Assembly (NCBI GenBank): GCA_013399305.1
Contig: VXAI01000379.1
Coordinates: forward strand, 502,532 to 566,531
Direction of reading: 5' to 3'
Source: Rostratula benghalensis
Taxonomy: Eukaryota > Chordata > Aves > Charadriiformes > Rostratulidae
DNA: 64,000 bases
The position numbers and the translations under genes are program-made. The notes under the pieces were generated by a model, which saw only the letters and a program-made list of their open reading frames with translations, was not told the DNA's origin and made no database searches. Position 1 is the stretch's first letter. Every line of letters begins with the position of its first letter. Of this stretch, positions 1 through 24,100 are shown one piece after another.

Positions 1-439
1 ACTTCGCTGAGTGGAGGTCAGCATGTACACCAGAGAGGAACTGAGTGGGCAGACACAATGATTAGTGAATCTGTAAAGGAGGCTGGGATTTGTAATTACC
101 TTGGCCTTTCTGTTATTTTCTGTTGCCTAAACCAGCTCACATGTTTCTGGGAAGCAAGTGTTGAGAGACCTGACCGTCACCAAACAGTACTGGGGAGACC
201 TTGTAAGTCCTGGCTTCAGGAAAATGCCAGTCTTATCAATAACCAGGTTTTGGTAATCATTTCTTGGATTCCTAAGAGCAGGCTAGTAATTAAGCAGAGC
301 ACGGGAGGAAATTGCAAATGTTTATTGGAAGCTACTGATTTCTTTCACCATGTCCCTTCAAAACAGAAAAAGCCCAAGCAAAACTTTTCTCTGAACAGCT
401 TACATAAGCATGTTAATAATTGTATACTTTCAACTTGAT

Positions 440-1130
440 GGGAATCACTGAATTCTTAGAGTTGGAAGGGACCTCTAGAGATCATCTAGTCCCACTCCCC
501 TGCTAAAGCAGGATTGCCTAGAGCACATCACTCAGGACTGCATCTGGGTGGGTCTTGAAAATCTCCAGAGAAGGGGACTTCATGACCTCTCTGGGCAGCC
601 TGTTCCAGGGCTCTGTCACCCTCACCGGAAAGGCTTTTTCTCATATTCAAATAGAACTTCCTATGTTCCAGTTTGTGCCCATTGTCTCTCATCCTGTCAT
701 TGGGAACCACTGAAAAGAGTCTGGTTCCGTCCTCGTTCAGCCCACACTTCAGATATTTATAAGCATTAATAAGGTCTCCCCAGAGCCTTCTCTTTTCCAG
801 GCTGAGCAGCTCTCTCAGCCTGTCTTCACAGGGGAGGTGCTCTAATCCCTCAGTCATCGCTGTTGCCCTCTGCTAGACTCTCTCCAATAGTTCCCTGTCT
901 CTCTTGAACTGGGGAGCCCAGAACTGGATGCAGTGTTCCAGTTGTGGCCTCACCAGTGCAGAGTAGAGGGGGAGAATGACCTCCCTCAATCTACTGGCCA
1001 CACTCTTCCCTCTGCAGCCCAGAACTCCATTGGCCCTCTAGGAGACAAGGGCATGTTGCAGTCCCCCAGGACTCCCAGGTCCTTCTCCTCAGAAGTGCTT
1101 TTCAGCAGGTCCACCCCTAACCTAACCTAA
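440..1130 (-). mobile_element. CR1 LINE fragment, minus orientation
   Basis: 3' part of a CR1 with the reverse-transcriptase ORF C-terminus on the minus strand (LREL.SLEKRRLWGDLI), broken by frameshifts. The 3' end is at about 440. The AGTTGGAAGGGACCTCTAGA block is the typical CR1 3' segment. Confidence 0.9.
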
Positions 1131-1167
1131 ATGGGTTCTCAGAAGGGAGTCACCCACCACAATTACC

Positions 1168-1190
1168 TTTTTTTTTTTTTTTTTTTTTTT
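1168..1190. repeat. Homopolymer T23
   Basis: Uninterrupted 23-base T-run directly bordering the ORF1-like segment; it reads as a poly-A tail on the minus strand. Confidence 0.95.
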
Positions 1191-1810
1191 AATTGAGGAA
1201 GTCCCAAGGCTGAGTGTCTAGCCTTGCCCTGGGCAACTCATTGGATGGATCTTCCTTTCTATCCTCATTTACTTGGCCCTCAATTTCCAAAGCCCCATAC
1301 CTATTGTGCAAGGGCAACTGGGAAAGCGAGGGGGGCTGGGAGGGGTTTGGGTTCCTCTTCTGAGGAGGGACCTGTCTCCATTCCCCCCTGTTCCTTAAGT
1401 CCCTTCCTTCTGCCTGGTGACAGGCGGGAAGGGGATCATCCAATTCATGTAGAGCCTCTACCCGCCTGCCTTTGCCTCAGGGTATGGCTTCACCAATCTA
1501 TTTCATTTTTGCATTCTCTGATACTTCTTAAACTTTCTACCTCCTCGCTCAGTTTGACCACCTGCCTGAGCAGATAGCTTATTTGATTGATCACACCACA
1601 CACAGACGATGTCTCTGGCTCCCTCGTGTACCAGTACCAGGCTCAGGCATTTGCTGCAGCCACAGACCCGCACAGAGTGTGGTGTGGGTTCCCACATCCT
1701 TTTCTTGCAGTGGATTTGGGCCGTGTGGTGGCCATGTTCTTCTCTAGCACTGGGAGAGGACCAGTCGGGACCGGCTGCTTCCCGCCCGCCCTGCGCATGT
1801 GCACCTGCGT
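1191..1810 (-). mobile_element. CR1 ORF1-like (5') segment, degraded
   Basis: GC-richer than its surroundings. Minus-strand frames give a coiled-coil-like EEVESLRSIRE and, elsewhere, RYGALEIEGQ, both of which resemble the ORF1-type region found at the 5' end of avian CR1 copies. Frames are broken. An endogenous-retrovirus fragment is the alternative. Confidence 0.45.
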
Positions 1811-1814
1811 GGCA

Positions 1815-2205
1815 CTGGGGCTGTTCAGCCCGGAGAAGAGGAGGCTCCAGGGAGACCTAAAGCAGCCTTCCAGTACCTGAGGGTGGCCTACAGGAAGTCT
1901 GGGGAGATCCTATTTACAAAGGCCTGTAGTGAGAGAACGAGGGGCAATGGCTTAAAACTGGAGAAAAGCAGATTTAGATTGGATATTAGGAGTAAGTTCT
2001 TTACAATGAGGGTAGTGGAGCACTGGAACAGGTTGCCCAGGGAGGTGGTTGAGGCCCCTTCCCTAGAGATATTCAAGGGGCGGCTCGATGAGGCTCTGGG
2101 CAGCCTGGTCTGGTTGGGGGTGTCCCTGCTGCCTGCAGGGGGTTCAGACTAAATGACCTTTGAAGGTCCGTTCCAGCTCAGGTGACTCTATGATTCTATG
2201 ACTTC
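1815..2205 (+). mobile_element. CR1 LINE 3' end, plus orientation
   Basis: Terminal ORF2 codons ([20 protein letters not shown]) followed by the CR1 3' UTR, ending with the octamer-type repeats CTATGATTCTATGA at 2188-2201. Confidence 0.93.
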
Positions 2206-3934
2206 TGTTTTGTACTCCTCTTTTCTACTGCTGAAAGTCCTTTTACCGGGGTTTATTTGTTGGGTTGAAATAGACGAGCCTGTGAGTGGAGGGGCGTGTA
2301 GTTTCCTGTCTTGTCTCTGTCTTGCTTTTCCAAGATGAAATAGTGTTAAAATTTCCCTTCCATGTTGCAGTATTTTGCAGAGCCATCTTAAGATGGCTGG
2401 AAAGAGAGTGCAGGTAAAATCTTCAGTCTTCATTTCTGAGGTCATTCTTGAACTGTGCTGAGAATCTGCCCCTCCATGGGTATTTACCACTTGTATTTAC
2501 CTTTAAGATCAGTCCCTGTTCAGCAAGTAGCGCTTGTGTAGTGTTGCATTTACAACTGAGAGTGCTGCAAAGACTCAAGTAGTTAATTGTGTCAATACTT
2601 GTTGTCTTTTCTAGAAGATACAACGATGTCCGAAGAGTAACTTGACTTTGAGACTAACCATTCTAACCATTTTTGTGTTTCTCTGACTGTTGCTGTTCTC
2701 TTTCATTAAATTATGCCTGTAGCTCGAGTAATTTCCCAGACTTCATTTTGACATTTTGCTGGTTTAAGAACAGGTGTGCTTTTTCCTCCCACTTCTGTGC
2801 CTGCTTGAATCCAGGCTAGCCCAATAAAGAGCAGCAGTAATCCCTTCCCTGATGTGTGGTAATCAGATGCTTAAGGCAGCAGTTCAGGTACATTTCATGT
2901 TTGTGCTCAGCTGCTATACTGTATTTCCAGAACATACATTGTCCTTGAGGAAGGAGTGGCTGACATAAAGGTCAGGAGGTGTAATTTTCTGTATTGAAAG
3001 ATAGTGTTTGATGGAAATGTATGGAGACATACAGTAATTAAAACTTGTGCTGCCTAATAACACAGATGACATAACTTTGGGGAATGGACAAGCTAATCTA
3101 CCTTTGGATTTTGTGGGAGGTCCTGAAGAGGTTTTGTCAATTCTTTAAATGCAGCGTGATAGAAAAAAAAAGTAAGGGTGAGGGGCAGAAATAATTCTAC
3201 TGTGGCAAGAGATTGGAAGCAAGCGTATTGCAATTACTTACTCCCAAATGAGAAAACACTTACTGTGTCTGCTTGCAGCACAGAATGCTAAAAAGTGACT
3301 CAGACAAATTTTTATAATTGGTGTGTTTGTGTAACACTCTATCTGGAGTAATAATTCTAAAATCGGTGTGTTAACACTTACCTTGATTATCTTCAGGTTC
3401 AAAAAGGGAAGTACTGATGCTGTAATAATTGAAAACAAGAGAAAACATCCTCCGTGGAAAATGCATGCGTTTATATTGCATGCATTTCAGATGGGATACT
3501 GCAGAAGTTACTAGCAAGTAGGGAAGTAATAAATAGAAACTCTCATGTTGTTTAGTTTTCAAGTACAAAGTATTTATGTAGAAAAATACAGGCTTTTCTG
3601 TAAGCTGAAATAGCTGATGGTGCATAGAGGGTTACACAGATATGTTCTGAAGTGGAAGAAACATTTACAGCAGTTCCCAGTCTGCCAGCCCGTGTAGCAT
3701 GGTCAGATCAACAGCTTGTTGGCAGGAGTGCTGTAAATAGATGGCAGACGAATGGAGCAGAAATAATAAGCAGTCTCCTGCCACTTGGTGTATGCTTCTA
3801 GGATTCAGTGAAACATGGTATGCTGCTTCTTTGTTTGTTTGTTTTTTAAGTTGTTGCTTTTGGCAGGGGAGATACACAGGCATAAGACCATCTTTTTTGC
3901 ATAGGTTTTCTGTGAGAGTGAAGTGCTTAATTAG

Positions 3935-14006
<10,072 letters not shown>

Positions 14007-14110
14007 CTGCTGCAGAGATTTCTACTCAGCAACCTGAAGTGCCTCTGGGGTACGAATCTATGTACCTGCGGTCTGAAGCCTGAACCAAGACTTAAAACTT
14101 TCTCTTCTAA

Positions 14111-14116
14111 AATAAA
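14111..14116 (+). terminator. HEXB: HEXB polyadenylation signal AATAAA
   Basis: Canonical AATAAA 105 bases after the HEXB stop, giving a very short 3' UTR. A second AATAAA lies at 14262-14267 after an A-rich tract; either or both could be used. Confidence 0.7.
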
Positions 14117-14267
14117 GTTACTTGACATTCTTCTTGGAGTAAAAATGTCTTTAGAAATGGGGATTCTTCACTGGGATACTGAAACTTGAAACTAGTTACC
14201 AATTCCAGTTTTGTCATGTTCTGAAGTTAAAGAAAAATAATAAAAAAAAAAAGACTGTTTAAATAAA

Positions 14268-15011
14268 GAGTAAACGATCTTTTTATTTCATTGTGTCACA
14301 TAATCTATCACTTTTCTATGTAACCTAATCACAACTCAGAACTGATTTGTAACACATAGCAAGTGGGAACTATTCCCAGGTAGTGGGCAGGGATCACTGT
14401 CCTGGGAGAACTCTGCCTTTGTTGTAGTTTTTACACAGATTGTTATCAAATTGCAGAAGCATCCATTCTGCTTAGCTGCTAAAACAAACTTGGGAAGAAG
14501 TTACAGCCGGTCCTGAACTCTGGTTGAACCTGGTTTCTAACAGTACAGGAAGTAATGCTTACAGTTGTCCCATTTAAAATACTTTTTAACTGTGTTTTGC
14601 TATTCAGCTGAAACCAAATCATGATAGAGACTGCCAGAACCGTGAAGGTTGTGTCATCTATAGATGTAAACTCCACAAACTTTGCTTCCTGAAGCAGAGA
14701 AACTGCTAATGGCACATAAGGTGCCCGCGGTGCTCACTTCTACGAAGAGGACTTCTATCAGTTCTCCTTGCCCAGAACTATAGAGTAAGAGTCCACAAAT
14801 TGTGGTTGCATCTCTGGTTCAGCTGTTTGTAATTACCAGGCTTTGCCAGAAGAACACAATCTCTCAAACCTTCCCTTAGCCAGATAAAAGCACCAGCTGC
14901 ACATACAGCTGCTAATTCATCATTTACCACCACCAGTTGGTCCCAGGAGAACGTACTGGTGTACACAAACAGGATCCTGGAAATATTTAACAGGGAGGAT
15001 AGAAAAATATC
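14268..15011. other. HEXB-GFM2 tail-to-tail spacer
   Basis: About 0.75 kb between the distal HEXB polyadenylation signal and the GFM2 proximal signal. No recognisable repeat or coding exon. It may be a longer GFM2 3' UTR. Short open frames on the minus strand have no recognised similarity. Confidence 0.5.
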
Positions 15012-15017
15012 TTTATT
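15012..15017 (-). terminator. GFM2: GFM2 polyadenylation signal (AATAAA on minus strand)
   Basis: TTTATT on the plus strand, 20 bases past the GFM2 stop codon, would give an extremely short 3' UTR. A further copy lies at 14282-14287; if that one is used the 3' UTR is about 0.75 kb and its end would come within tens of bases of the distal HEXB signal. Confidence 0.55.
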
Positions 15018-15036
15018 GTTCTACAGAATGAAGCAA

Positions 15037-15165
15037 TCACACCAACCCCATCCTCCTCTGGAGAAGTGCGCTTTGCTCTTGACTGTTGAGGGCTTGATAG
15101 CTGGCAAGCTCCAGAGTGAAAGTTGCTGAGCCTGATGTCAGAGAACGCAAAACGGTTGAGTAGCC
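15037..15165 (-). CDS. GFM2: GFM2 coding exon 19 (terminal)
   Basis: Encodes [20 protein letters not shown] then [15 protein letters not shown] and RRMGLV, with a TGA stop at 15037-15039. Confidence 0.95.
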   Translation of the reverse strand, partial: GYSTVLRSLTSGSATFTLELASYQALNSQEQSALLQRRMGLV

Positions 15166-18100
15166 CTGGAGAAATGGAGAACACAGGACACTCAAGTTAG
15201 GACGAAAGGCAGATGAGCTGCTGAGGTCACAAAGAGGGAGAGAGAGTCAGAAGTAGATGGCAACATACTAATAATATTATTACTGTAATAATACTTAATA
15301 TTACTGTATTAAAAATAGACTACATGCATAAGTCAACCTAGTAATATACTTTTTAAAAAACTGTTCTCTGTGAAACCTTTTTCAGTAGTATTTACTACTT
15401 TTCTGTCTTACAATTGAAAACTTGCTGGTTTAACGATCTGAATCAGGCACAAAAGCATTACCAGTGTCTGCTACATTTGTGGGCACTTGCTTCGGACCTT
15501 CAGTCACTAAAATACAATAAAAAACTAATCCATTCCAGGTTTATTCATCCATAACAACGGGTGAAGTGAACTGAAGCTTAAAATTTTTCAGCAAATGAAA
15601 AAAAAAAATAAATTATTTTTACCATTAATAAGTTAATCCCTTACCATCATTTCTGCTAGTGGGACAGCAGCAACCACAACTCTGTTATCCTGACGACTCT
15701 GGATTTCTTGAATACTGCCTCTCCGCTGTGCGAGGTCAGCCAGTGCTGCGCTGAGATGCTCCTCACTTACTGTGATCTCTAGGTTCATCAAGGGCTCCAG
15801 TATTTGTATACCAGCTTTTTTCAAAGCCTACGCAGAAGGGAAGGGCAGTTACGTTGACTTTTTTTTGGTTTTGGGTTGGTTGGTTTTTTTTAACACTGAC
15901 ATAATAAATACTTCTGTAACTCAAGCTAACACCACCTCACAAATTCTCAACTCCCAAAAGGTATTAAGCCCCCAGCGACAGGGGAAAACTCTGTTCTTTT
16001 ACTGGAGAAGCACAATTAATCAGATACTGATCCATGTCTATCGATACATGTATGTTTTCCTAGTGGTGTATCCTGCTGCTGTGGTCTGCAGCAGCTTATG
16101 GTGTCACTCTACCTTTTGTATGCAACGGGAGACACAGGCTGAGATCATTGTATGGGAGGTGTCAGGATGCACCACCAGTGACTGTACTGTCACATCTATA
16201 TCCTGAACTGGGAATCCAAGCAAGGGTCCTTAAAAAATTAAAAAAAAAAAAAAAAAAAGAGAGAGAGAGAGAGAGAAAAAACCCAACACATTTGTTTTTC
16301 AGAACATTAAGACGCATGCAAAAGAGTTTCAGGATTAATGTGGAACTTCTCACTTTACTCTTTCCCTTCTCCTTCTTCCTGCCCGCAAAGGTATGACTCA
16401 TTTTGTTCCTCATTTTGTGATTTTGTTATTAGCTAGCCTTGTCTCTTCTGGCAGTCATACTTTATCAAAAGCACAGATAATTTTCAAAACCAGAAGTGTC
16501 TGAGTGTGCTCATCCATACAACTGCTCCCAAAAATGATGTTGTTTTTAATATGTTACAGTATCTAAAGTGTGTCTATTGAAACAAGACCTCATTTGAAAA
16601 AGCAGTGAAAACTCTTCTTTAACCAGGACCCAGAATATCTTCTCTAACTTCCTTTTCAACACAATGTGATCACATCAAAGCCTGACAGTACCAAAACTGC
16701 AGGCTTAAATCAATCCTATGAACAACAAACCACGTTGTGACCTAGCCAAGTTATCTCCCTCAAACCCAGGACTCTCAACCAGACCAAAAACTATATTAGA
16801 CTGGACCTCATGTGAGAAAAAGCACATAGCTTTTTTTTCCTACAAAAAACATTGCCTGATCTACCTTTTTGGTGGTGTTGTTGTTTTTGAAGCACTGATT
16901 TTAGGTTGGAGTTCTGAAATGCCTTCAAGGAGCAGGAAGAAAGCACACAGTTGAGATCCACAGCCAGAGATGACAGACTCTTTGCAGGCAACAAGGAAAA
17001 AGCACCTCATGCTGGCACTTACAGAGTAATTCTCATTTATCAATACACTGCCTGCTATTTTTATTACAAGGAAGACTTCTTTAGCCACAAGTTACTAAAT
17101 ACATCCTATTTTTAATCAAACGTGAAGGACACTTTAAATTCTTCAGAAAGCCTGCACTTTTCAATTAGGCAAGGCTTTTTATTGTACCCTTTAATGGATT
17201 TAACCTATTGTAAAATAACAAAATAAATCAGTAACTCTAATAGAAGTCTGTTATGCACATGCTGGTCTCCTGACCTCCTTCTACTACATCACTGTGGTTT
17301 ACGTGATGTCATCAAGTAAACACCGTATCTCTTACACCAGATAAAAAAAACCAAAAAACCAAAAAACAAAAACCAAAAGAACCCCAAGCACACTGAGTGT
17401 GACTGAGAAGAAATCACCCTTAAAACCACAAAGGTATGCTGACTTCCATTCCTGGCATAGGGAAAAGAGTGCTTGTCAATTTTTGTGGTTAAGGAAATTT
17501 CAGAATTTTCCTTTGCATCTACCATTAATATGTACCAGCTTTTACTCTTCCAGCTACTGAGGAGTCTTTCCCCCTCGAAATTGCTTCTTACAGAGATGCT
17601 AGGCCCGTATAGCCGCCATAGCACTCCCTTTACCTTGGATGCATGAATTTGCGATTCCATTTTCTACAGCTCCTTGGAGTTCTTTGGGTAGCCCTTCAAT
17701 GACACTCGCGGCGTACTCGATGACAGGTTTCGTCGCTGCTCTCTCTCCTACCCTGGGCCTCACCTCTAACTCCACAGTTACCAAGTGTCTCTTGTCTCCC
17801 ACTGTTTTGTCCAAGGTATCTGCATGGTGGGAGAAGCACAACAACCACTTGGAAAGCACAAACAACAACTTAATACATGGAGTTAATCTGCAAGTTACTC
17901 ATAAGATCATTTGAAGTCAATCAAATGAGACCAGAAAGAAGACGTTTCTTCCATTTGCTCATTTTACCTGTAGCTTGGGCAGCATTTACAATGGTTTCTC
18001 TGTATGCTATTTGAAGAGGTCCCAAATAGGTCTCAATTCCGTATTCACGTTTGATTCGGTCATGAATGATCTCTATGTGTAGTTCCCCCATGCCACAAAG

Positions 18101-21100
18101 AATAGTCTATTGAGAAGAGAGTTAAGAGAGAACTGGAGAAATGTGCAAACCTCAGGTTTTAATACAAACTGTTTAAGCAAGGGTTTGCATGCTGTTAATA
18201 GTCTCTTAGAAATATTTCAAATTCTAAAGAGCCTAGAGAGAAAATGGGACTGCTTTAGGTTATCTGATGTAAGTACCACCTCAGTGAGAGGTTTACTACC
18301 ACTACTGTGACCACTATAAAAAGGGTCATCTCACTTTATCTTAAAGACTATGTAATTCAAATATTTTTAATACAAAACTGTCAAAAATATGCAGATCATG
18401 GGATAGCTTCCTCTGCTCTGTAAAGCACAAGTGCACAAGTCTCCATTTTAGTTTGATGTACAGACCTTTGCACTGATAGGATACCTACACTCAGAGAGTC
18501 GTTTTTATTGAAGAAAATCTCAATATGCAAATGAACTAACCAAAGGGTGGTCTTGACAATTCTTAAGTAAAGCCTGGTTATAACGTGAGCAACAGAAATT
18601 TCATCTTACTTGTCCTGTGTCAGGATCTAGCTTCACTTTTAAACTTGGATCTTCACGCTGAAGGCAGCTCAATGCATTGTCCAAGTCTGTACGTAAATAT
18701 CAAACATTACATCTGCAGAAATTCACAGTAATTTGAGAATCACAATGAATGTCTTAAACTTCACTTTCCTTCTAAGGTCAAATCTTATTCTGGGAAGGAA
18801 TCAAAAAGACCCTGAAGAAGCACATATTTCGGCAAACAGTCAACTCAAATTATAAGCAACGTGCAAATTCTGATTCTCTCAAACAAACTAACTGCGTGCT
18901 ACAGACTGCTTTATTTTAATTATTGAAAATACTGTTTTCAGGGTGGTATTTTGCAGCCCGGCAAAGACAGAATGGATCTGTAAGTTCTTCATCAGGTCAA
19001 TAAAAAGTACTGCTGCCTGTTTACAGATAACAAAACTTGTCAACTAACTCATAAGTGAATTGCCTAAATATCTCAAGATGTGTTCAACACGAAGAGGTTC
19101 CAATGCAATTTATTTTTTTTCCTGCTTCCCCATTATCTTAACTGCTGAGGAAAGCAGCTACAGAATGATAAACTCACAGCTGAGACTGTATTTATCTACC
19201 TTACAGTCTTTGGGAAAAAAACCAACAAGCTAACCCCCCATCAAAACCCCCATAAACCCCAACTCACAAAACAAACATCCAAACCCCTAAAAACCAGGCA
19301 CACTTTATAAACAGTGGCTCAGCCAACAGACAAATCTGCATTCTGTGTTGCTCCATTCCATCACACCACACTGGTACTTGTCCTTCTTTCCCTTCACCCC
19401 CAACCAAGCTCAGCATTGTTGGAATGAAGATACAGACACGAAAGCATCTATTTCCAAAAAAAAGTCACAGAATCATAGAATCATTTTGGTTGGAAAAGAC
19501 CCTTTAAGATCATCAAGTCCAATCATTAACCTAACACTGCCAAGTCCACCACTAAACTGCAACCATAAGCACCACATCTACATGTCTTTTACATACCTCC
19601 AGGGATGGTGACTCAACCACTTCCCTGGGCAGCCTGTTTCAATGTTTAGTAACCCCATCCATGATGAAATTTTTCCTAAAACCCAATATAAAGTTTGCCT
19701 GGTGCAACTTGAGGCTATTTCCTCTTGTCCAATCACTTGTTTCTTGGGAGGAGAGACCAACCCCCACCACTCCACGATCTCCTTTCAGGTAACTGTAGAA
19801 AGCATTAAGGTGTGCCCTTCAGCCTCTTCTCCAGACTAAAGAACCCCAGCTCTCTCAGCCACCCCTCATAAGCCTTGTGCTTGAGACCCTTTCACCAGGT
19901 TCATTCCTCTTCTTTGGACGCACTCCAGCACCTCAATGTCTTTTTTTTTTTTGTGGTAAGGGGCCCAAAACTGGACACAGTACTTGAGATGGGGCATCAC
20001 CAGTGCCGAGCAGAGGGGGACGATCACCTTCTGAGTCTCACTCACCACCCTGTTCCTGATACGGGCCATGATGCTGTTGGCCACCTGAGCACACTGCTGG
20101 CTCATGTTCACCCAACAGTCAACCAACACACCCAGGTCCTTTCCTGCCAGGCAGCTCTCCAGCCAATCATCCCTAGGCCTGTAATGCTGCATGGGGTTGT
20201 TGTGATCCAAGTGCAGGACCCAACATTTGGCCTTATTGAACCTCATCCCATTGGCCTCAGCCCACTGATCCAGCTGGTCCAGATCTCTCTGCAAAGCCTT
20301 CCTACCTTCCAGCAGATCAACACTCCCATTCAACTGAGTGTCAATGCACTTGATTCCCTTGCCCAGGTCATTGATAAAGACATTCAAGAGAACTGGCCCC
20401 AGTACTAAGCACTGGGGAACACCACTTGTGACTGGTTACCAACTGGATTTAAGTCCGTTCACCACAACTCTTTGTGCCTTACCGTTCAGCCAGTTTTTTA
20501 TCCAATAAACCATATACCCATCCAAGCCATAAGCAGCCAGTTTCTCCAGGAAAATCCTGGAGAATCAGCCAAAATTTTCCTAAAGTCGAGGCAGATAACA
20601 TCCACCCCCCTTCCCTCATCCAGGAGGCAGGTCACCTTGTCATACAAGATCAGATTAGTCAAGCAGGACCTGCCTTTCATGAAGCCCTATTGACTGGGTC
20701 CCACCACCTGGTTGTCCTGTATGTGCCACTCTCATGATGATCTGATCCATAACCTTTTCCAGCATCAAGGTCAGACTGACAAGTCTGTAGCTCCCTGGAT
20801 CCTCCTTCTGGCCCTTCTTGCAAACTGCTGTCATATTTGCTAACCTCTAGTCACCTGGGACCTCCCCATTTAGCCAGGACTGCTGCACTTTCACCAGCTC
20901 CCTCGGTACCCTTGGATGAATCCCATCCCACCTGTGTGTGCCAAAGTGGTGCTGCAGGTTGCTGACCATTTCTGCTTGGATTATGGGGCTTCATTCAGCT
21001 TCCCATCCCTGCCTGCCAGCACAGGGCACTGGGTACCCAGAGAATAACTGGTCTTACTACAAAAGACAAAGGCAAAGAAGGCATTAAGTACCTCAGCCTC

Positions 21101-24100
21101 TTCCCCATCCTTTGTCACTATGTTTCCCTCTGCATCCCATAAGATCAGATGGAATCAAGTTCTCTGGTGCAGATTCTTGGGACAGGCAGTAAGATGACAG
21201 TTCACATTGCACGGGTGAATGCTAACTACACACACAGAAGTCCCGGTAAGCGAAGACTTTACACCACACAGTAAAACTGTGAGTGCTGACCGAAAGAAAA
21301 CCACATTTCAAGGTTATTTGCCCTTAGGATACTACATGCACCACACCAGTACGACTGCAGCAAAACCAACCACGACAGCAGGAAATGAAAGGGCCTCTGT
21401 CTCTTCTTTCAGAATTAAGAACTATACTTTTCTAGATGCAAAAACTGGAAAAGTAATGCTAGTAGTACTACTACTTAACACAGTAATAGCAAAGGATACT
21501 GACAAAGTCTAAAATGTAACTTCTGTGCAAAACACAAAAGATAGTTATTAGATCACCAACTGATCAATTTGTGCAACTCTCTCACGTCAGCCAGGTGTGC
21601 ATGGATTGGTGATGAACGTTGCTCCTCACATATGAGAATAAGGTTATGCTTGAGTATCTCATTTGTAGAGTATCTGATGATATTTTAGGTAGCTGCACGG
21701 TACCTTGCTGTTTGGACACTGAAGGAGGTTCAATTGTGCAGAAGAAGACGGGGTCAGGGATCTCAACACCCGCCAGCAGAAGGCTCTCAGTGTCACTGGT
21801 AGACTTCTCTCCCACAGCATCCCTTCCAGCTCGGCGCGCTGCAGCTACTGCTGAAGCCTTTGATGATACTATGGTATCCCCAGTGGCACTCTACGGATCA
21901 ACACCCATTGAAGCACAAAACACAAGAGAGTGAGAGAAGTGGATGTGGCAGGGGAACCACAAAAAACCAAAACCATAAACACTGACCGTACTTCTTCCTC
22001 AAAACCACTTGTGCTAAACTCCACTTATCCACTTAAACCATAATTGTAACTTCTCCCTTCAAATACCTAAAATGATCTGGAAGAAGAAAAACTGGGCTCA
22101 CATTTAGACTAGGATTTCTTTGTCCAGTCCACTGTATTTTAAATCTAGATATAAAGATATAAAGCCACAAAGAACAGTATTGGTAAGAAAATTTGTTTAT
22201 GCATGCCATAACATGATAACATTTTAGAACATCTGTGCAAATGAGATCTATGCAGCCTGATCAGACAATAAAACACTGAATTTGTAAACAAATGGAAGCA
22301 AGCATGAAACAAACTTACTGGAATTTAAGGTTAGCTTTTGCTTTTGGGTATCCCATTTGGAACATTGCTCTCCTTCCCTGGAGAAGGTCTCTCTGTGGCA
22401 TTACGTTGTATTTTAAGAGTTACCATACAAATACAACCTCAGAAGCCTTCTAAAATACACCTTCAGTTTTCAGTCCTCTCCATGTAATCAGCACTGCATT
22501 TCTCAGGTCAATTACTGGCGTATGTACATTGTGGTATTTCATTTTAGAGGGAAGTACGTGTACTTCAAACGTTTACATGTGTCACAATAATCAAGAACGT
22601 GTCTGAGATACAGTATCATAAAAGTGGAAAGCACACTCATGAAACAAGCTCCCTTACACAGCCAGTATTTTCCATTACCTGTTTTAACCCAACAGTAAGG
22701 GCAATGTTGCCAGGCATAAGTGATGGTATTTCAATTTGCTGATCAGCAAAAGGCAGGAGCAGCCGACTCATTCTCTCCCTGGAAATGGAATTCTTCCATT
22801 ACTCAGGACCTGAGCAGATATTCCAACATGACACTAAACCACACCTCCATCTTACTCACGTGCAACTTTTGTTAATATTATATACAGCTGACTGAGGTTT
22901 CAGTGAGCCTGAGTAAACGCGAATGAAAACTAGGGGTCCGCGACATTTATCATGGAGCACTTTAAACGCTAGGGCACACAGATCATCCTTGTACCACTGT
23001 CTGCAAAATAAGAAGCACAACAAAAAGCACACTTGTAGGACTAATTCGCTTAAATTCAGGTTTACCTAAACATCTTATGTTTCTTATTGTAATACTAATA
23101 GAGGCAGATTTTTGAAAATCATAATTTATACAAAAAAATTGTAACCTAAGCGGTTCTACCTCCAGCAGGATACATAAGATGTCATGCAACTGAACCAATA
23201 GTAAAGATGGCCCCTAAACCCTAATTTTATAAAACAGCAATATCTTCAGATTCAAAATAGACTTTAGATCTCTAGAGTGCAAGTTCCACAACTGGAGATA
23301 TACACATACAATTCCAATAGCACTGATCAAAGCATGTTCAATACTCAAGTACATTTTTATGCCCACACATCTCTGCTGTTACTTAGTATACCTAAAAATA
23401 GTAAACATCTTTAACAAGATGAATGCTCTGCTAGTATTTTTTCTTTTATGATTTCCTACCTATTTTTCCTTTCACCTGACCCTCCTTTTTTCCCCCCTGT
23501 ACTTACAGAAACTCATACGAACGCTCGTTGGGTGCGGGCAAGTACATAGTGATAGCATCCAGTAGCGGCTGCACTCCTCTGTTCTTCAGGGCACTGCCAC
23601 AGAGTACAGGTACTGCTTTCTGAGCCAGCGTGACTCTGCGAATAGCAGACTGTAACTGCAAAAAAAAAATAGTTATTTTCTGTTAGCAAGTGAACTACAA
23701 TTTAGCCTGAAGTGTATTCCAGCCACCAGGTACTGCTAAGAAATCTCCCAAAGTTAAAATGTTATGCTTGCAAATATAATGTCACGCATGCAAATTCTTT
23801 TCACTGTTTTTTATGAGCTCCAAACCATAACCCCAAATGTTTAGATGCTAGAACAGACCCCACTGCTTTTAAGATTTCTAAACCATTCACACAGATCTGC
23901 AGCTCTTCTCTTTCTTTCTCTAACAGTCCTTTCAATTCAAAATGTTGTACCTCACCACTTCACACATGCAGTGTCTCAGGATCCAACCAGCTCAGGGTGG
24001 TTGAGATGCTACTTTTGTTAGTAAGAATCAGCAGCTCAGACAAAAACTGCACTGAGTCTGGCTGGCAATTCTATTCACCTTTCCCTAGGTTTTTTTTGCA

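Noticed and set aside
1115..1131. CCTAA triplet repeat resembling telomere sequence
   Set aside because: The unit is five bases, only about three copies, and at the edge of a CR1; not the vertebrate telomere hexamer.
15772..16206. 144-codon plus-strand open frame
   Set aside because: It runs antisense over GFM2 exons 17 and 18 and crosses the intron; no similarity recognised.
19875..20408. 177-codon plus-strand open frame
   Set aside because: It is the antisense shadow of the CR1 reverse-transcriptase ORF on the minus strand.
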